Shown piece by piece: positions 42,449 to 51,975 of a DNA stretch of 64,000 nucleotides. This DNA is from Streptomyces wuyuanensis (GTDB lineage: Bacteria; Actinomycetota; Actinomycetes; Streptomycetales; Streptomycetaceae), in contig NZ_FNHI01000003.1 in assembly GCF_900103455.1 (NCBI RefSeq), positions 187,894 through 251,893 of the forward strand. Direction: 5' to 3'. How positions within the stretch are numbered: position 1 is the first letter of the stretch; each line of letters opens with the position of its first letter. A program made the position numbers and the translations under genes. Below the pieces are notes generated by a model that saw only the letters and a program-made list of their open reading frames with translations, did not search any database and was not told the DNA's origin.

Positions 42449-42934
42449 ATGAAGCCCCCGCATTCCCCGGCCGCAGGCGAGCCCACCGACCCGGACGTCG
42501 ACCTCCACGTGCCCGTGCAGCGGCCCGGACCCTGGCGAAACCAGCTTCCCGAGGTGGCCGTGGTCGCGCTGGGCGGAGCGATAGGCGCTTCGGCCCGCTA
42601 CGGCGCGTCCCTGTTGTGGCCGACGGCCGGCGGCGGCTTCCCGTGGACCACGCTGGGGGTGAACGCGGTCGGCTGCGCGGTGATCGGCGTGTTCATGGTC
42701 GTCATCAGCAACGTGTGGGCAGCCCACCGGCTGGTGCGGCCGTTCTTCGGCACCGGGGTGGTCGGCGGGTTCACGACGTTCTCGACCTACGCAGTAGACA
42801 TTCAGAAGCTGGTCGAAGCCGACCGGGCCCGCGCCGCGCTGGCCTACCTGGGGCTGACGCCGCTGGTGGCGCTGGCGGCGGTATGGAGCGCGGCGTGGGT
42901 GACGCGCCGGATCGTGACGTGGAGGCAATCATGA
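42449..42934 (+). CDS. crcB: Fluoride channel CrcB/Fluc, first copy
   Basis: 161 aa, four membrane helices. Fluc signatures: [35 protein letters not shown] and [17 protein letters not shown] (the phenylalanine-box and FSTY region). Fluc proteins are dual-topology fluoride-specific channels; two homologous genes in one operon suggest a heterodimer. The ATG at 42449 is preferred; a GTG three codons earlier sits only 2 bases from the GGAG. The N-terminal 30 residues are hydrophilic. The stop overlaps the DUF190 start (ATGA). Confidence 0.92.
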   Translation: MKPPHSPAAGEPTDPDVDLHVPVQRPGPWRNQLPEVAVVALGGAIGASARYGASLLWPTAGGGFPWTTLGVNAVGCAVIGVFMVVISNVWAAHRLVRPFFGTGVVGGFTTFSTYAVDIQKLVEADRARAALAYLGLTPLVALAAVWSAAWVTRRIVTWRQS

Positions 42935-43284
42935 CGAGACTGACCGGGCGCGCGCTGCGTGTGACGATCTTCATCGGAGAGAACGACGTCTGGCACCACA
43001 GGCCGCTGTACACCGAGATCGTTCACCGGGCGCACGAGGCCGGTCTCGCAGGGGCGTCGGTGTTCCAGGGCATCGAGGGGTTCGGCGCCTCCTCGCTGAT
43101 CCACACCCAGCGGCTGCTGTCGCTGAGCGAGAACCTGCCGGTCGCCATCGTCATCGTCGACGACGAGCAGCGCATTCGCGCGTTCCTGCCTCGGCTCGAC
43201 GAACTGGTCACCGAGGGCCTGGTGATCCTCGACAACTGCGAGGTCATCAGCTACGTCGGCCGAACCGAGGAGCGCAAGAAGTGA
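42931..43284 (+). CDS. DUF190 family protein
   Basis: 117 aa. The family pattern is clear: [45 protein letters not shown] and [19 protein letters not shown]. The fold is PII-like and the gene is often placed between two crcB genes. It may regulate or respond to fluoride export, but no activity is established. It overlaps both crcB genes by 4 bases. Confidence 0.92.
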   Translation: MTRLTGRALRVTIFIGENDVWHHRPLYTEIVHRAHEAGLAGASVFQGIEGFGASSLIHTQRLLSLSENLPVAIVIVDDEQRIRAFLPRLDELVTEGLVILDNCEVISYVGRTEERKK

Positions 43285-43655
43285 ACTGGCTGCCGGTGAT
43301 CGCCGGCGCCGCCGTCGGCGCGCCCCTGCGGTACCTGACCGACCTGGCGGTGCAGAAGCGGCACGACACCGTCTTCCCCTGGGGCACCTTCATCGTGAAC
43401 GTGACCGGCTCTCTGATCCTGGGCCTGCTCGCTGGCGCCGCCACCTACGGCGCCGCCTCCGACTCGGTGCAGCTCCTGGTCGGCACCGGGCTGTGCGGGG
43501 CGCTGACCACCTACTCGACGTTCTCCTACGAGACGATGCGGCTGGCGGAGTCAGGGGCGAGGTTCTTCGCCGCCGTCAACGTCATCGCCAGCGTCGTCGC
43601 CGGGCTTGGCGCGGCCTTCGTCGGCGTCGCCGTGGCGGAGGCGGTGTGGGCCTGA
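43281..43655 (+). CDS. crcB: Fluoride channel CrcB/Fluc, second copy
   Basis: 124 aa, four membrane helices. [37 protein letters not shown] and [17 protein letters not shown] are standard Fluc motifs. The GTG start overlaps the DUF190 stop (GTGA). With the first copy it likely forms a fluoride channel heterodimer. Confidence 0.93.
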   Translation: MNWLPVIAGAAVGAPLRYLTDLAVQKRHDTVFPWGTFIVNVTGSLILGLLAGAATYGAASDSVQLLVGTGLCGALTTYSTFSYETMRLAESGARFFAAVNVIASVVAGLGAAFVGVAVAEAVWA

Positions 43656-43894
43656 GCGAGACGGCCACGATCACGCCTGTGGTGGCCGTCGCCACCGCCG
43701 CGCCGGTCGTCTTCGGCGCCGCCGCCGTCCTCACCGACACCGGCCCGGCGACCGGACCGGCACACGCACCCGCACCCGCACCCGCACCCGCACCAACGGC
43801 AGGGGCCGCAGGCCACCTCCCGAGGGGAAGACGGCGCGGAATCCGTAGCCGCCCAGGCGGTTGAGCTTGGCATGCCTGAGCGGGGAGACGCGGA
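43656..43894. other. Intergenic region with (CGCACC)5 microsatellite
   Basis: Between convergent crcB and the small gene at 43895. Five perfect CGCACC hexamers occupy 43765-43794. A frame from the GTG at 43646 ([13 protein letters not shown] followed by Ala-Pro repeats) overlaps the crcB end but has no ribosome site, so I do not call a gene. Confidence 0.5.
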
Positions 43895-44194
43895 TCAGAC
43901 GATCGGCGGGACCACCGGCTTCGCCTCGGAGTCATGGACGAGTTCGGCGAGCTGAACGAGGAATCCGAACGTCGACAGGCGGCCCTGGATACGGATGAAG
44001 TAGGACCGGCTGGAGCACCGGAAGATCTCCCGGCGGCGCACCGACCAGAGGCTGTGCTCGTACGTGTTCGCCGCCCGCACGAGGGCCGACTCCGCCTCCT
44101 CCGCACTGCCCTCGAACTCCGCAACCGTCCGTGCGTCGCGGTCTGCTTCCCCGACACCGTCGACGGGTACGGCCAGCACTATCCACCGGGGCAT
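43895..44194 (-). CDS. Conserved hypothetical protein, 99 aa
   Basis: Sequence MPRWIVLAVPVDGVGEADRD, ARTVAEFEGSAEEAESALVR, YEHSLWSVRRREIFRCSSRS, GRLSTFGFLVQLAELVHDSE. I recognise the pattern as a small cytoplasmic protein recurring in Streptomyces accessory regions, with no assigned function. The ATG at 44194 has AAGGAG about 11 bases upstream; longer upstream frames lack conserved sequence. It is divergent from the methionine aminopeptidase gene, with a palindrome in the shared upstream region. Confidence 0.7.
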   Translation of the reverse strand: MPRWIVLAVPVDGVGEADRDARTVAEFEGSAEEAESALVRAANTYEHSLWSVRRREIFRCSSRSYFIRIQGRLSTFGFLVQLAELVHDSEAKPVVPPIV

Positions 44195-44415
44195 CCCGTG
44201 ATCAACTCCTTCCCCTCGGCGCCGTCCTCGCGACGCGCACGGGCCAGTGTGGCAGGCGAACGGCAGCGCCTGAACGCCACCGCCGAGGCCGACCACGGGC
44301 CGGAGTCGGATCACCCGGAAGTTCGTGCCGCGGAAGGGCCGGCCGAGGGTGCGGAGTACGCCGCACCGTTCGCCCATGCCCGCGCCGACGTTGCCGGATG
44401 GACCCTCCGACCGTG

Positions 44416-44437
44416 ATACTCATACCGGTATTAGTAT
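44416..44437. promoter_or_regulatory. 22-bp near-perfect palindromic operator upstream of map
   Basis: ATACTCATACC (44416-44426) faces GGTATTAGTAT (44427-44437), with only one mismatched pair. It contains TAGTAT (44432-44437), a good -10 hexamer, so a bound repressor would block the map promoter. The AT content stands out from surrounding DNA. No regulator gene is adjacent. Confidence 0.7.
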
Positions 44438-44467
44438 TGGGTCGACGGACGGCGGGGAGCCGAGCAC

Positions 44468-45235
44468 ATGGTGGAGATCAAGACCGATGCCGCATTGGAC
44501 GCGATGCGGGAGGCCGGACGGGTGGTGGCCCGCGCACTGGCCGCCGTCCGGGAAGCGGCCGGCGTGGGGGTGTCCCTGCGAGAGCTGGACGAAGCAGCAC
44601 GGACGGTCCTGGCCGAGGCGGGAGCCGGCTCCCCGTTCCTCGGATACCGGCCCTCCTTCGCCCCGGCCGCTTTCCCGGCCGTGATCTGCACGTCCGTCAA
44701 CGACGCCGTGTCGCACGGCATCCCCACCGGCTACCGGCTGCGCGACGGCGACCTGGTGAGCATCGACTGCGGCGCCCGGCTCGACGGCTGGACGGGCGAC
44801 GCGGCCATCACCTTCACCGTCGGAACGCCGCGCCCCGGCGACCTCGACCTGATCGACGCCACCCGGCAGGCCCTCGACGCCGGCATTGCCGCCGCCCGGG
44901 TGGGCAGCCGGATCGGGGACATCTCCCACGCCGTCGGCACCGTCGCCCGCAGGGCGGGCTGCGGCATGCCCGCCGACTTCGGCGGCCACGGCATCGGCCG
45001 CCGCATGCACGAGGACCCCCACGTCCCCAACCGCGGCCGCCCGGGCCGCGGCTTCCCCCTCCGCCACGGCCTGGTCCTCGCCATCGAACCCATGCTGATG
45101 GCCGGCGGGAAGGACACCTACCGCACCGATGCCGACGGCTGGACCCTGCGCACCACCGACGGCAGCAGGGCCGCCCACATCGAGCACACCGTCGCCATCA
45201 CCGACCAGGGCCCCCGCATCCTGACCCTGCCCTGA
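44468..45235 (+). CDS. map: Type I methionine aminopeptidase
   Basis: 255 aa. Metal ligands Asp100, Asp111, His174, Glu207 and Glu239, and the catalytic His83 (VSHGI), are all present in the standard spacing. It removes the initiator Met from new proteins. It is not in the ribosomal-protein operon and its upstream palindrome suggests conditional expression, so it is probably an extra copy, perhaps a backup for when the housekeeping enzyme is inhibited. GGGGAG precedes the ATG. Confidence 0.93.
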   Translation: MVEIKTDAALDAMREAGRVVARALAAVREAAGVGVSLRELDEAARTVLAEAGAGSPFLGYRPSFAPAAFPAVICTSVNDAVSHGIPTGYRLRDGDLVSIDCGARLDGWTGDAAITFTVGTPRPGDLDLIDATRQALDAGIAAARVGSRIGDISHAVGTVARRAGCGMPADFGGHGIGRRMHEDPHVPNRGRPGRGFPLRHGLVLAIEPMLMAGGKDTYRTDADGWTLRTTDGSRAAHIEHTVAITDQGPRILTLP

Positions 45236-45320
45236 CGCCGCCCCAGGCGCCGCCTGTCCCGGGCCGGCCCGTCCGGTGCCCGACGGCGGCACACCCCTCC
45301 ACCGCGCTCGGGTAGGGCAG

Positions 45321-45827
45321 TTATCGCTCTTCGACCGGATCGCCCGGCTCCCAGGCGGCATCGCTCCACTCCGGCGTGGGCTCGGGCCGCGGGGGCGCGG
45401 GCGGCGGGGTGGGTCCGCGGTTGGGGTTCTGCGGGACGTTCTGCTGCTCGTTCTGCGAGTCACCCTGCTGCCCGCCCGACGAAGGGCGGGACGTCCGGCC
45501 GCCGTTCGCCCCTCGCTGCTTCGGCGCCCGGCTCGGGGTGGCCGACCGCGCCGGCTCCGCCCGGCGCGTCGCCGAGGCGCTGACCGACGCCGTCACGGAA
45601 GGGGACGGGGTGGGGGTCGGGCTCACGGTCGCGGATGCCGTCGAGGACGACGGCCCGGGTGTGCCGGTCCCCGCCGGGGACGCCGCACCGCCCTCGCCGC
45701 TGCAGGCGGCGGCTCCCAGGGCCAGGGCCACCAGACACACTGCGCTCGGCAGCGCCCGCGAACGGGCGCGCGGCCCCGCGGCGGCCGCACGGCGGAACGG
45801 GGAACGCGGCGTGGAGGGACGACTCAT
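45321..45827 (-). CDS. Putative lipoprotein, Ser/Thr/Pro-rich
   Basis: 168 aa. A basic N-terminus and hydrophobic helix (VCLVALALGAAAC) end in a Cys (about 42) that could be lipidated, though the lipobox is weak. The mature part is Ser/Thr/Pro-rich with Gln/Asn-rich NEQQNVPQNPN and ends in an acidic tail; all of it looks disordered. Function unknown. Convergent with map. Confidence 0.65.
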   Translation of the reverse strand: MSRPSTPRSPFRRAAAAGPRARSRALPSAVCLVALALGAAACSGEGGAASPAGTGTPGPSSSTASATVSPTPTPSPSVTASVSASATRRAEPARSATPSRAPKQRGANGGRTSRPSSGGQQGDSQNEQQNVPQNPNRGPTPPPAPPRPEPTPEWSDAAWEPGDPVEER

Positions 45828-46287
45828 CTGCTACGACCTCTGAGGTTGACGGGACCGTTGGTGCGCGTGGGACGCGACAGAGGGTTCGACCGCGAGCGAG
45901 CGCGGAGGGTTGTCGTGCAGAGATCACAGAACGGGAACCGTCCTGGCACGGGGCCCGGAGACGGCCCTCCATCGGGCGGCGCACGTCAGGGGCTTCCCGC
46001 GCGGGCCACCCGCGTCCGGGCGCGAGGCGGGCCGGGCCGGCTTCCTCATCGAGACCACCTGGCACCACATGGCACCGGTGGCACCACACTGCGCCTCCCG
46101 GCGCCACGTGAGTGCCACCCTGGCGCCATCACATCACCCAACAGGCGCACACGCCGACGCCAGGCCAGTGCGCCCAAAGATCACCCCGCAGCATTTCCGC
46201 AGCTCAAAGCAGGTTGAACTGCATCCGCGCCACCCGCGGCGCCATTCGGCCTTGCGCGTGGCGCCACAGTGATGCCATGATGACGCC
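45828..46287. other. Divergent intergenic region upstream of the RHH/ABC operon
   Basis: 460 bases between the lipoprotein gene and the ribbon-helix-helix gene. The left 200 bases hold the lipoprotein promoter side with nothing recognisable; the right part (46060-46287) is the operator array described separately. Confidence 0.5.
46060..46266 (+). promoter_or_regulatory. Operator array of TGGCnCCA sites
   Basis: Sites: TGGCACCA 46060-46067, TGGCACCG 46070-46077, TGGCACCA 46079-46086 (9-10 base steps, one helical turn); CGGCGCCA 46099-46106 and TGGCGCCA 46121-46128 (22 bases apart); CGGCGCCA 46237-46244 and TGGCGCCA 46259-46266 (again 22 apart). The spacing suggests cooperative binding on one DNA face, probably by the ribbon-helix-helix protein encoded next. 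Confidence 0.65.
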
Positions 46288-46806
46288 ATGGACCTCACCC
46301 CGTATGTCGACAGCCTCCGCCGCGAACTCGCGGTGGCCGCCGAAGCCGGTGGCGTCGAAGCCCGCGAGCTGGCCGAGAGGCTCACCGCTCCCCTGGAGTC
46401 GGCGACCCGGCTGACCATGCTCAACGTGCTCTCCGCCGCGATGGACGAGATCACCCGCGAACTCGCACCCGGTTCGGTCGACGTACGGCTGCGCGGACTC
46501 GACCCGGACTTCGTGGTGACGCCGCCGCCCTCCGACGGCGGCGTCCCCGCGGAGCCGGCCGGGCCCGTCGAACCGCTCAGGACCCCGGCCCCGGCCGACG
46601 GCGACGAGGGCGGCACCGCCCGGGTCAACCTGCGTCTGCCGGCCCACCTCAAGGCCCGCGCCGAGGAGGCCGCGGCCCGCGAGGGCCTGTCGGTCAACGC
46701 ATGGCTGGTGCGGGCCGTGTCGGCCGCGGTCGACGGCGGCACCCGGCCGCGCACGACGGAGAAGTCCCAGTCCATCGGACAGAGCTTCACGGGCTGGGTG
46801 CGCTGA
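46288..46806 (+). CDS. Ribbon-helix-helix (HicB/Arc-type) DNA-binding protein
   Basis: 172 aa. The C-terminal RHH motif (112-149) is VNLRLPAHLKARAEEAAARE followed by GLSVNAWLVRAVSAAV, typical of Arc/HicB antitoxin-like regulators. The N-terminal 60 residues form helices resembling the head of a dimerising regulator. No HicA toxin is adjacent. It is first in the operon RHH-DUF4097-ABC and is likely an autorepressor acting on the TGGCnCCA array immediately upstream. Confidence 0.85.
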   Translation: MDLTPYVDSLRRELAVAAEAGGVEARELAERLTAPLESATRLTMLNVLSAAMDEITRELAPGSVDVRLRGLDPDFVVTPPPSDGGVPAEPAGPVEPLRTPAPADGDEGGTARVNLRLPAHLKARAEEAAAREGLSVNAWLVRAVSAAVDGGTRPRTTEKSQSIGQSFTGWVR

Positions 46807-46902
46807 CCGCACGCCCGCCCGCACCACATCACCCGCACCACTTCACCCACACCACGTCCCACCAGCTGGGACGTCCTGGAGACCCAAGAGGACGGGACAA
46901 CC

Positions 46903-47745
46903 ATGCCTTCTTTCGACACTCCCGACACGATCTCGGCCACGACCCACGTGGACGCCGGTTCCATCCAGTTCACCGCGGGCAACCGCCTCGACACCGTCGT
47001 CGAGGTGCGGCCGCGCGACCCGAAGCGGGACCAGGACGTACGGACGGCCGACCAGACCGAGGTCACGTACGCGAGCGGCGAACTGACCGTCAGGACGCCC
47101 AAGCCCAATCTGTTCGGCCGCACCGGGACCGTGGACGTGACGGTCGAACTGCCCACGGGATCACGCCTCGACGTGACCGGCGCCTGGGTCCAGGTGCTCG
47201 GCGAGGGCCGGCTCGGCGATGTCCGGGTGAAGACCTCGTCCGGTGACGTCCGCCTCGACACGACCGGCCCGCTGAAGCTGACCGCGTCGCACGGCTCGAT
47301 CACCGTGGACCGGGTCGAGGGCGCGGCGGAGATCACCACCAGCTCCGGAAGCCTGCGGGTGGGACTCGTCGACGGCCCCGCGGTGCTGAAGAACTCGCAC
47401 GGCACCACGACCGTCGGAGCCGCGACCGGCGAGCTGCGGGTCAGGGGCGCCAACGGCGACATCGAGATCCGGCACGCCGAGGACTCGGTCACCGCCACCA
47501 CCGCCCACGGCACCCTGCGTGTGGGTGAAGTGGCCCGCGGCACAGTCCAGTTGGAGACCTCGTACGGCGCCATCGAGGTGGGCGTCCGCGAGGGCACGGC
47601 CGCCTGGCTCGACGTCAGCTCGGGATCCGGCCAGGTGCGCAACACGCTCTCCGCGTCCGAGGCCCCGGAGCATTCCGAGGACACCGTCAAGGTCCGCGCC
47701 CGCACCCGGCACGGCAACATCGACATCCGACGCGCCAAGGCCTGA
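46903..47745 (+). CDS. DUF4097 beta-strand repeat protein
   Basis: 280 aa with a repeating beta-helix pattern in steps of about 20 residues: VKTSSGDVRLDTTG, LTASHGSITVDRV, ITTSSGSLRVGLV, LKNSHGTTTVGAA, VRGANGDIEIRHA. No signal peptide is seen. DUF4097 proteins are often encoded with drug-type ABC transporters and envelope stress genes. Probably scaffold or sensor; function unknown. Confidence 0.88.
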   Translation: MPSFDTPDTISATTHVDAGSIQFTAGNRLDTVVEVRPRDPKRDQDVRTADQTEVTYASGELTVRTPKPNLFGRTGTVDVTVELPTGSRLDVTGAWVQVLGEGRLGDVRVKTSSGDVRLDTTGPLKLTASHGSITVDRVEGAAEITTSSGSLRVGLVDGPAVLKNSHGTTTVGAATGELRVRGANGDIEIRHAEDSVTATTAHGTLRVGEVARGTVQLETSYGAIEVGVREGTAAWLDVSSGSGQVRNTLSASEAPEHSEDTVKVRARTRHGNIDIRRAKA

Positions 47746-47809
47746 ACGCCGGCCCCACTCGCCCACTCGCCCACTCCCGCCAGCCTCAGCCTTCGAAAGG
47801 GAGGGCTCC

Positions 47810-48811
47810 ATGCCTTCGTCTGTCATGCCCACGTCGAATTCGGGAGACGGTCGCCCTTCGCCGACCGCCGTCTCAACCGTCGGTCTGCGCAAGTCGTACG
47901 GCGACAGGACCGTGCTCGACGGCATCGATCTGCGTATCCCGGCCGGTTCCGTGTTCGCGCTGCTCGGACCCAACGGCGCCGGAAAGACCACCGTCGTGAA
48001 GATCCTGTCCACACTCATCACCGCCGACGGCGGGCAGGCCCAGGTCGCGGGCCACGACGTCGCCGCCGACCCGCAGTCCGTGCGCGCCGCGATCGGTGTC
48101 ACCGGGCAGTTCTCCGCCGTGGACGGGCTGATCACCGGCGAGGAGAACATGCTCCTCATGGCGGACCTGCACCATCTGTCCAAGTCCGAGGGGCGGCGGG
48201 TGACCGCCGAGCTGCTGGAGCAGTTCGACCTCACCGACGCGGCCGGGAAGCCCGCCCAGAGCTACTCCGGCGGCATGAAGCGCCGGCTCGACATCGCCAT
48301 GACCCTCGTCGGCAACCCGAGGATCATCTTCCTCGACGAGCCGACGACCGGCCTCGACCCCCGCTCCCGCCACAACATGTGGCAGATCATCCGCGAACTC
48401 GTCGCCGACGGCGTCACCGTCTTCCTCACCACCCAGTACCTGGAGGAGGCCGACGAGCTCGCCGACCGCATCGCCGTACTCAACGACGGCAGGATCGCCG
48501 CCGAGGGCACCGCCGAGGAACTGAAGCGGCAGATCCCCGGCGGGCACGTCCGGCTCCGCTTCACCGATCCGTCCGCGTACCGCAGCGCCGCCGCGGAGCT
48601 GGGCGAGGTGACCCGGGACGACGAGGCGCTGGCGTTGCAGATCCCCAGCGACGGCAGCCAGCGCGCGCTGCGCGCCGTACTCGACCGGCTCGACTCGGCC
48701 GCCATCGAGGCGGACGAACTGACCGTGCACACCCCCGACCTGGACGACGTCTTCTTCGCCCTCACCGGCGGCACCGGCGTCCCCGACCAGCCCAAGGAGA
48801 CCGTCCGATGA
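47810..48811 (+). CDS. ABC transporter ATPase, DrrA type
   Basis: 333 aa. Walker A GPNGAGKTT, signature YSGGMKRRLDIAMTL, Walker B IIFLDEPTTGLD, H-loop TTQYLEEADELADR; the C-terminal extension (about 245-320) is typical of daunorubicin-resistance DrrA ATPases. It powers the membrane partner encoded just downstream, presumably an efflux pump. GAAAGGGAGGG lies before the ATG; the end overlaps the permease start (ATGA). Confidence 0.92.
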   Translation: MPSSVMPTSNSGDGRPSPTAVSTVGLRKSYGDRTVLDGIDLRIPAGSVFALLGPNGAGKTTVVKILSTLITADGGQAQVAGHDVAADPQSVRAAIGVTGQFSAVDGLITGEENMLLMADLHHLSKSEGRRVTAELLEQFDLTDAAGKPAQSYSGGMKRRLDIAMTLVGNPRIIFLDEPTTGLDPRSRHNMWQIIRELVADGVTVFLTTQYLEEADELADRIAVLNDGRIAAEGTAEELKRQIPGGHVRLRFTDPSAYRSAAAELGEVTRDDEALALQIPSDGSQRALRAVLDRLDSAAIEADELTVHTPDLDDVFFALTGGTGVPDQPKETVR

Positions 48812-49599
48812 GTTCCCTCTCCCTCGCCGTGCGCGACTCGGCCACGATGCTGCGCCGCAATCTGCTGCACGCACGGCGCTACCCGTCCCTGACCCTGAAC
48901 CTGCTCCTCACGCCGGTCATGCTGCTGCTGCTCTTCGTCTACATCTTCGGCGATGTGATGAGCGCCGGCATCGGTGACGGCGGGGCGGACCGCTCCGAGT
49001 ACCTCGCCTACCTCGTCCCGGGCATCCTGCTGCTGACCATCGGCGGGACCACGATCGGCAGCGCGGTCTCCGTCTCCATGGACATGACCGAGGGCATCAT
49101 CGCCCGCTTCCGCACGATGGCGATCCACCGAGGCTCGGTGCTCATCGGGCACGTCGTCGGCAGCGTTCTGCAGTGCGTGATGAGCGTGGTACTCGTCGGC
49201 GCCGTGGCGGTGGCCATCGGGTTCCGGGCCACGGATGCCACCGCCGCGGAGTGGGTCCTCGCGGTGGGGCTGCTGACGCTCGTCTCCTTGGCGCTGACCT
49301 GGATCGCGGTCGGGATGGGCCTGTCCAGCCCGAACGCCGAGGCGGCCAGCAACAACGCGATGCCGCTGATGGTACTGCCGCTGCTGTCCAGCGCCTTCGT
49401 ACCGGTGGACGCGATGCCGGGCTGGTTCCAGCCGGTCGCCGAGTACCAGCCCTTCACCCCCGCCATCGAGACGCTGCGCGGGCTGCTGCTCGGCAGCGAG
49501 ATCGGCCACAACGGGTGGCTGGCCGTCGTCTGGTGCCTGGGCCTGGCCGCGCTCGGCTACTTCTGGTCCAAGTCCCTGTACGACCGCGACCCGAAGTAG
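48808..49599 (+). CDS. ABC-2 type transporter permease, DrrB type
   Basis: 263 aa with six membrane helices. ABC-2 signature: LAYLVPGILLLTIGGTTIG, IIARFRTMAIHRGSVLIGHV, NAMPLMVLPLLSSAFVPVDA and YQPFTPAIETLRGLLLG. With the upstream ATPase it forms a putative drug or lipid exporter; the substrate is unknown. It is the last gene of the operon and is followed by a strong bidirectional hairpin. Confidence 0.92.
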   Translation: MSSLSLAVRDSATMLRRNLLHARRYPSLTLNLLLTPVMLLLLFVYIFGDVMSAGIGDGGADRSEYLAYLVPGILLLTIGGTTIGSAVSVSMDMTEGIIARFRTMAIHRGSVLIGHVVGSVLQCVMSVVLVGAVAVAIGFRATDATAAEWVLAVGLLTLVSLALTWIAVGMGLSSPNAEAASNNAMPLMVLPLLSSAFVPVDAMPGWFQPVAEYQPFTPAIETLRGLLLGSEIGHNGWLAVVWCLGLAALGYFWSKSLYDRDPK

Positions 49600-49648
49600 C
49601 GGGAGAGGGACCGGTCGACGGCAGAGCCGCCCGCGGCCCGTCCCGCAA

Positions 49649-49691
49649 CGGGGCGGCGTACTCCGACACCTCGTCGGCGTACGCCGCCCCG
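49649..49691. terminator. Bidirectional terminator with two-tier stem
   Basis: CGGGGCGGCGTAC (49649-49661) pairs with GTACGCCGCCCCG (49679-49691), with an inner CCGAC/GTCGG stem and 5-base loop. It lies between the convergent ABC operon and hypE. Confidence 0.85.
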
Positions 49692-49781
49692 CCGGCGTCC
49701 CCGCCGCCGCACTCGCCGGCGGGAACCGGCCCAGCCCACACGGTGGTTCGCCCGGTGCACGACGGCCGCGCGGGCGCCCGG

Positions 49782-50849
49782 TCAGCAGATTCGCGGCAGC
49801 TGCTCCCCGAGCGGCAGGTCCACGACGCGCGTGCCTCCCAGCCCCGTACGGGCGACCACCATCCCGGGATGGGCCGCCACCGCCTCGCCGATCACCGCGG
49901 CCTCCCTGCCGAGCGGGTGCGCGCGCATGGCCGCGAGTACGGCGTCCGCGTGCTCACGTGGGACGAACGCGACGAGCTTGCCCTCGTTGGCGACGTACAT
50001 CGGGTCGAGGCCGAGCACGGCGCAGGCGTTCGCCACGGGAGCCGGGACCGGAACGGCCCGCTCCTGGACGACGACGCCCGTGCCGGAGGCCGACGCGATC
50101 TCGTTGAGCGCGGCGGCCAGTCCCCCGCGGGTCGGGTCCCGCAGGACGTGCAGATCCCGTGTGACGGCGAGCATCGCCTCGACGAGCCCGGCGAGCGCGG
50201 CGCAGTCGCTCTCGATCTCGACCCCGAACTCCAGACCCTCGCGCACGCTCATGACGGCGACGCCGTGGACGCCGATCGTTCCGCTGACGATCACGACGTC
50301 ACCGGGGACGACACGCTGCGGCCGCAGATCGACCCCGGGCGGGATCAGGCCGATGCCGGAGGTGTTGATGTACACGCCGTCGCCGTGGCCCGCTTCGACG
50401 ACCTTGGTGTCGCCGGTCGCCACTTCCACGCCCGCCGCGCGGGCCGCCTCGCCGAGGGCCTCGGCCACCCGCCGCACGACCTCGGTCTCGACTCCCTCCT
50501 CGAGGATGAACGCGCTGGACAGGAACGCGGGCCGGGCACCGCTCATGGCGAGGTCGTTGACGGTGCCGTTGACGGCGAGGTCCCCGATGCTCCCGCCCGG
50601 GAAGAACAGCGGGCGCACCACGAACGAGTCGGTGGAGAACGCGAGCCGTGCGCCGCCCAGTTCGACCGTCGCGGAGTCGCCCATGGCGGAGAGCGCGGGA
50701 CCGCCGTAGGCGGGCGCGAACACGTCGCGGACCAGTTCGGCGGACAGCGCGCCGCCACCGCCGTGGCCCATCACCACACGGGAACCGTCGCGATGCGGCA
50801 GCGGGCACGTCCACGCGAGGACGTCCGGGGCTTCGGTGGTCTCAGACAA
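49782..50849 (-). CDS. hypE: Hydrogenase maturation protein HypE
   Basis: 355 aa AIR-synthase-like protein. GHGGGG near the start, the Mg-ATP binding segment [20 protein letters not shown], and the C-terminal PRIC whose final Cys carries the carbamoyl group. HypE dehydrates thiocarbamate to thiocyanate, supplying cyanide ligands for the NiFe site. The start overlaps hypD by 8 bases; it ends the operon. Confidence 0.95.
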   Translation of the reverse strand: MSETTEAPDVLAWTCPLPHRDGSRVVMGHGGGGALSAELVRDVFAPAYGGPALSAMGDSATVELGGARLAFSTDSFVVRPLFFPGGSIGDLAVNGTVNDLAMSGARPAFLSSAFILEEGVETEVVRRVAEALGEAARAAGVEVATGDTKVVEAGHGDGVYINTSGIGLIPPGVDLRPQRVVPGDVVIVSGTIGVHGVAVMSVREGLEFGVEIESDCAALAGLVEAMLAVTRDLHVLRDPTRGGLAAALNEIASASGTGVVVQERAVPVPAPVANACAVLGLDPMYVANEGKLVAFVPREHADAVLAAMRAHPLGREAAVIGEAVAAHPGMVVARTGLGGTRVVDLPLGEQLPRIC

Positions 50850-51975
50850 CGGGGCTGCCCTCCGGGGAACGCGACGCGGCGGCCGGCAGGTCCAGCCGCC
50901 GGTAGAGGTAGTAGGCCGCGCAGGCTCCCTCGCTGGAGACCATGGTGGCCCCCAGCGGGGTGCGCGGGGTGCAGACGGTGCCGAACGCCTCGCACTCGTG
51001 GGGTTTCAGCAGACCTTGCAGGACCTCGCCACTGCGGCAGGCCGCCGGTTCGCGGGTGTCGATGCCGGTCACCTGGAAGCGGTGCTCGGCGTCGTACTCC
51101 CGGTACCGGGACGACAGCCGCCAGCCGCTGTCGGGGATGACGCCGATTCCGCGCCAGGCGCGGTCGGTGACCTCGAAGACGTCGGCGAGCATCGCCCGGG
51201 CCGCGGGATTCCCCTCCGGCCGGACCGCGCGCGGGTAGGCGTTGTCCACGGTGTGCTCGCCACGCTCCAGCTGCAGGACCGTGCGGCGTACGCCCTCGAG
51301 GATGTCCAGGGGCTCGAAGCCCGTGACGACGATCGGGACCCGGTGCCGCTCGGCGAGTACGGGGTACTCGTCCGTGCCCATGACGCTGCACACGTGTCCG
51401 GCCGCGAGGAAGGCCTGGACACGGCAGTTCGGGGACCGCATGATCGCCTCGATCGCGGGGGGCACGCGCACATGGGACACCAGCAGGCTGAAGTTCGGAA
51501 TGCCGAGCCTGCGCGCCTGATACACCGTCATGGCGTTGGGCGGGGCGGTGGTCTCGAAGCCGATGCCGAAGAACACGACCTCACGGTCCGGGTTCTGCTG
51601 AGCGACACGGAGCGCGTCGAGCGGGGAGTACACCACCCGCACGTCACCGCCCTCGCCGCGTACCTGGAACAGGTCACGGCCGGTACCCGGCACCCGGAGC
51701 ATGTCGCCGAAGGAACAGAAGATCACCCCGGGGCGGGACGCGATCTCCAGCGCCTTGTCGATGACCTCCAGCGGGGTGACGCAGACGGGGCAGCCGGGGC
51801 CGTGGATCAGTTCGACCTCGTCCGGGAGGAGTTGGTCGATGCCGTGCCGGATGATGGTGTGGGTCTGGCCCCCGCACACCTCCATCAGCGCCCACGGCCG
51901 GGTCACCGCGGCGCGGATCTCGTCGAGCAGGCGCTCGGCCAGCGACGGGTCCTGGAACTCCTCGATGTACTTCAC
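50842..51975 (-). CDS. hypD: Hydrogenase maturation protein HypD
   Basis: 377 aa Fe-S scaffold. Signatures [32 protein letters not shown], and the C-terminal Cys-rich part ([39 protein letters not shown]). With HypC it holds iron while CN and CO are attached. Start ATG overlaps the hypC stop. Confidence 0.95.
   Translation of the reverse strand: MKYIEEFQDPSLAERLLDEIRAAVTRPWALMEVCGGQTHTIIRHGIDQLLPDEVELIHGPGCPVCVTPLEVIDKALEIASRPGVIFCSFGDMLRVPGTGRDLFQVRGEGGDVRVVYSPLDALRVAQQNPDREVVFFGIGFETTAPPNAMTVYQARRLGIPNFSLLVSHVRVPPAIEAIMRSPNCRVQAFLAAGHVCSVMGTDEYPVLAERHRVPIVVTGFEPLDILEGVRRTVLQLERGEHTVDNAYPRAVRPEGNPAARAMLADVFEVTDRAWRGIGVIPDSGWRLSSRYREYDAEHRFQVTGIDTREPAACRSGEVLQGLLKPHECEAFGTVCTPRTPLGATMVSSEGACAAYYLYRRLDLPAAASRSPEGSPVV

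Noticed and set aside
43765-43794. Five CGCACC repeats considered as a CRISPR or iteron array
   Set aside because: Pure contiguous hexamers without spacers; a simple microsatellite.
43646-43864. Possible Ala-Pro-repeat protein from a GTG overlapping the crcB end
   Set aside because: No ribosome site, and most of its length comes from the CGCACC microsatellite.
46134-47774. A 546-codon minus-strand Ser/Thr-rich frame
   Set aside because: Antisense to the RHH and DUF4097 genes, and its start falls after the DUF4097 stop with no ribosome site.
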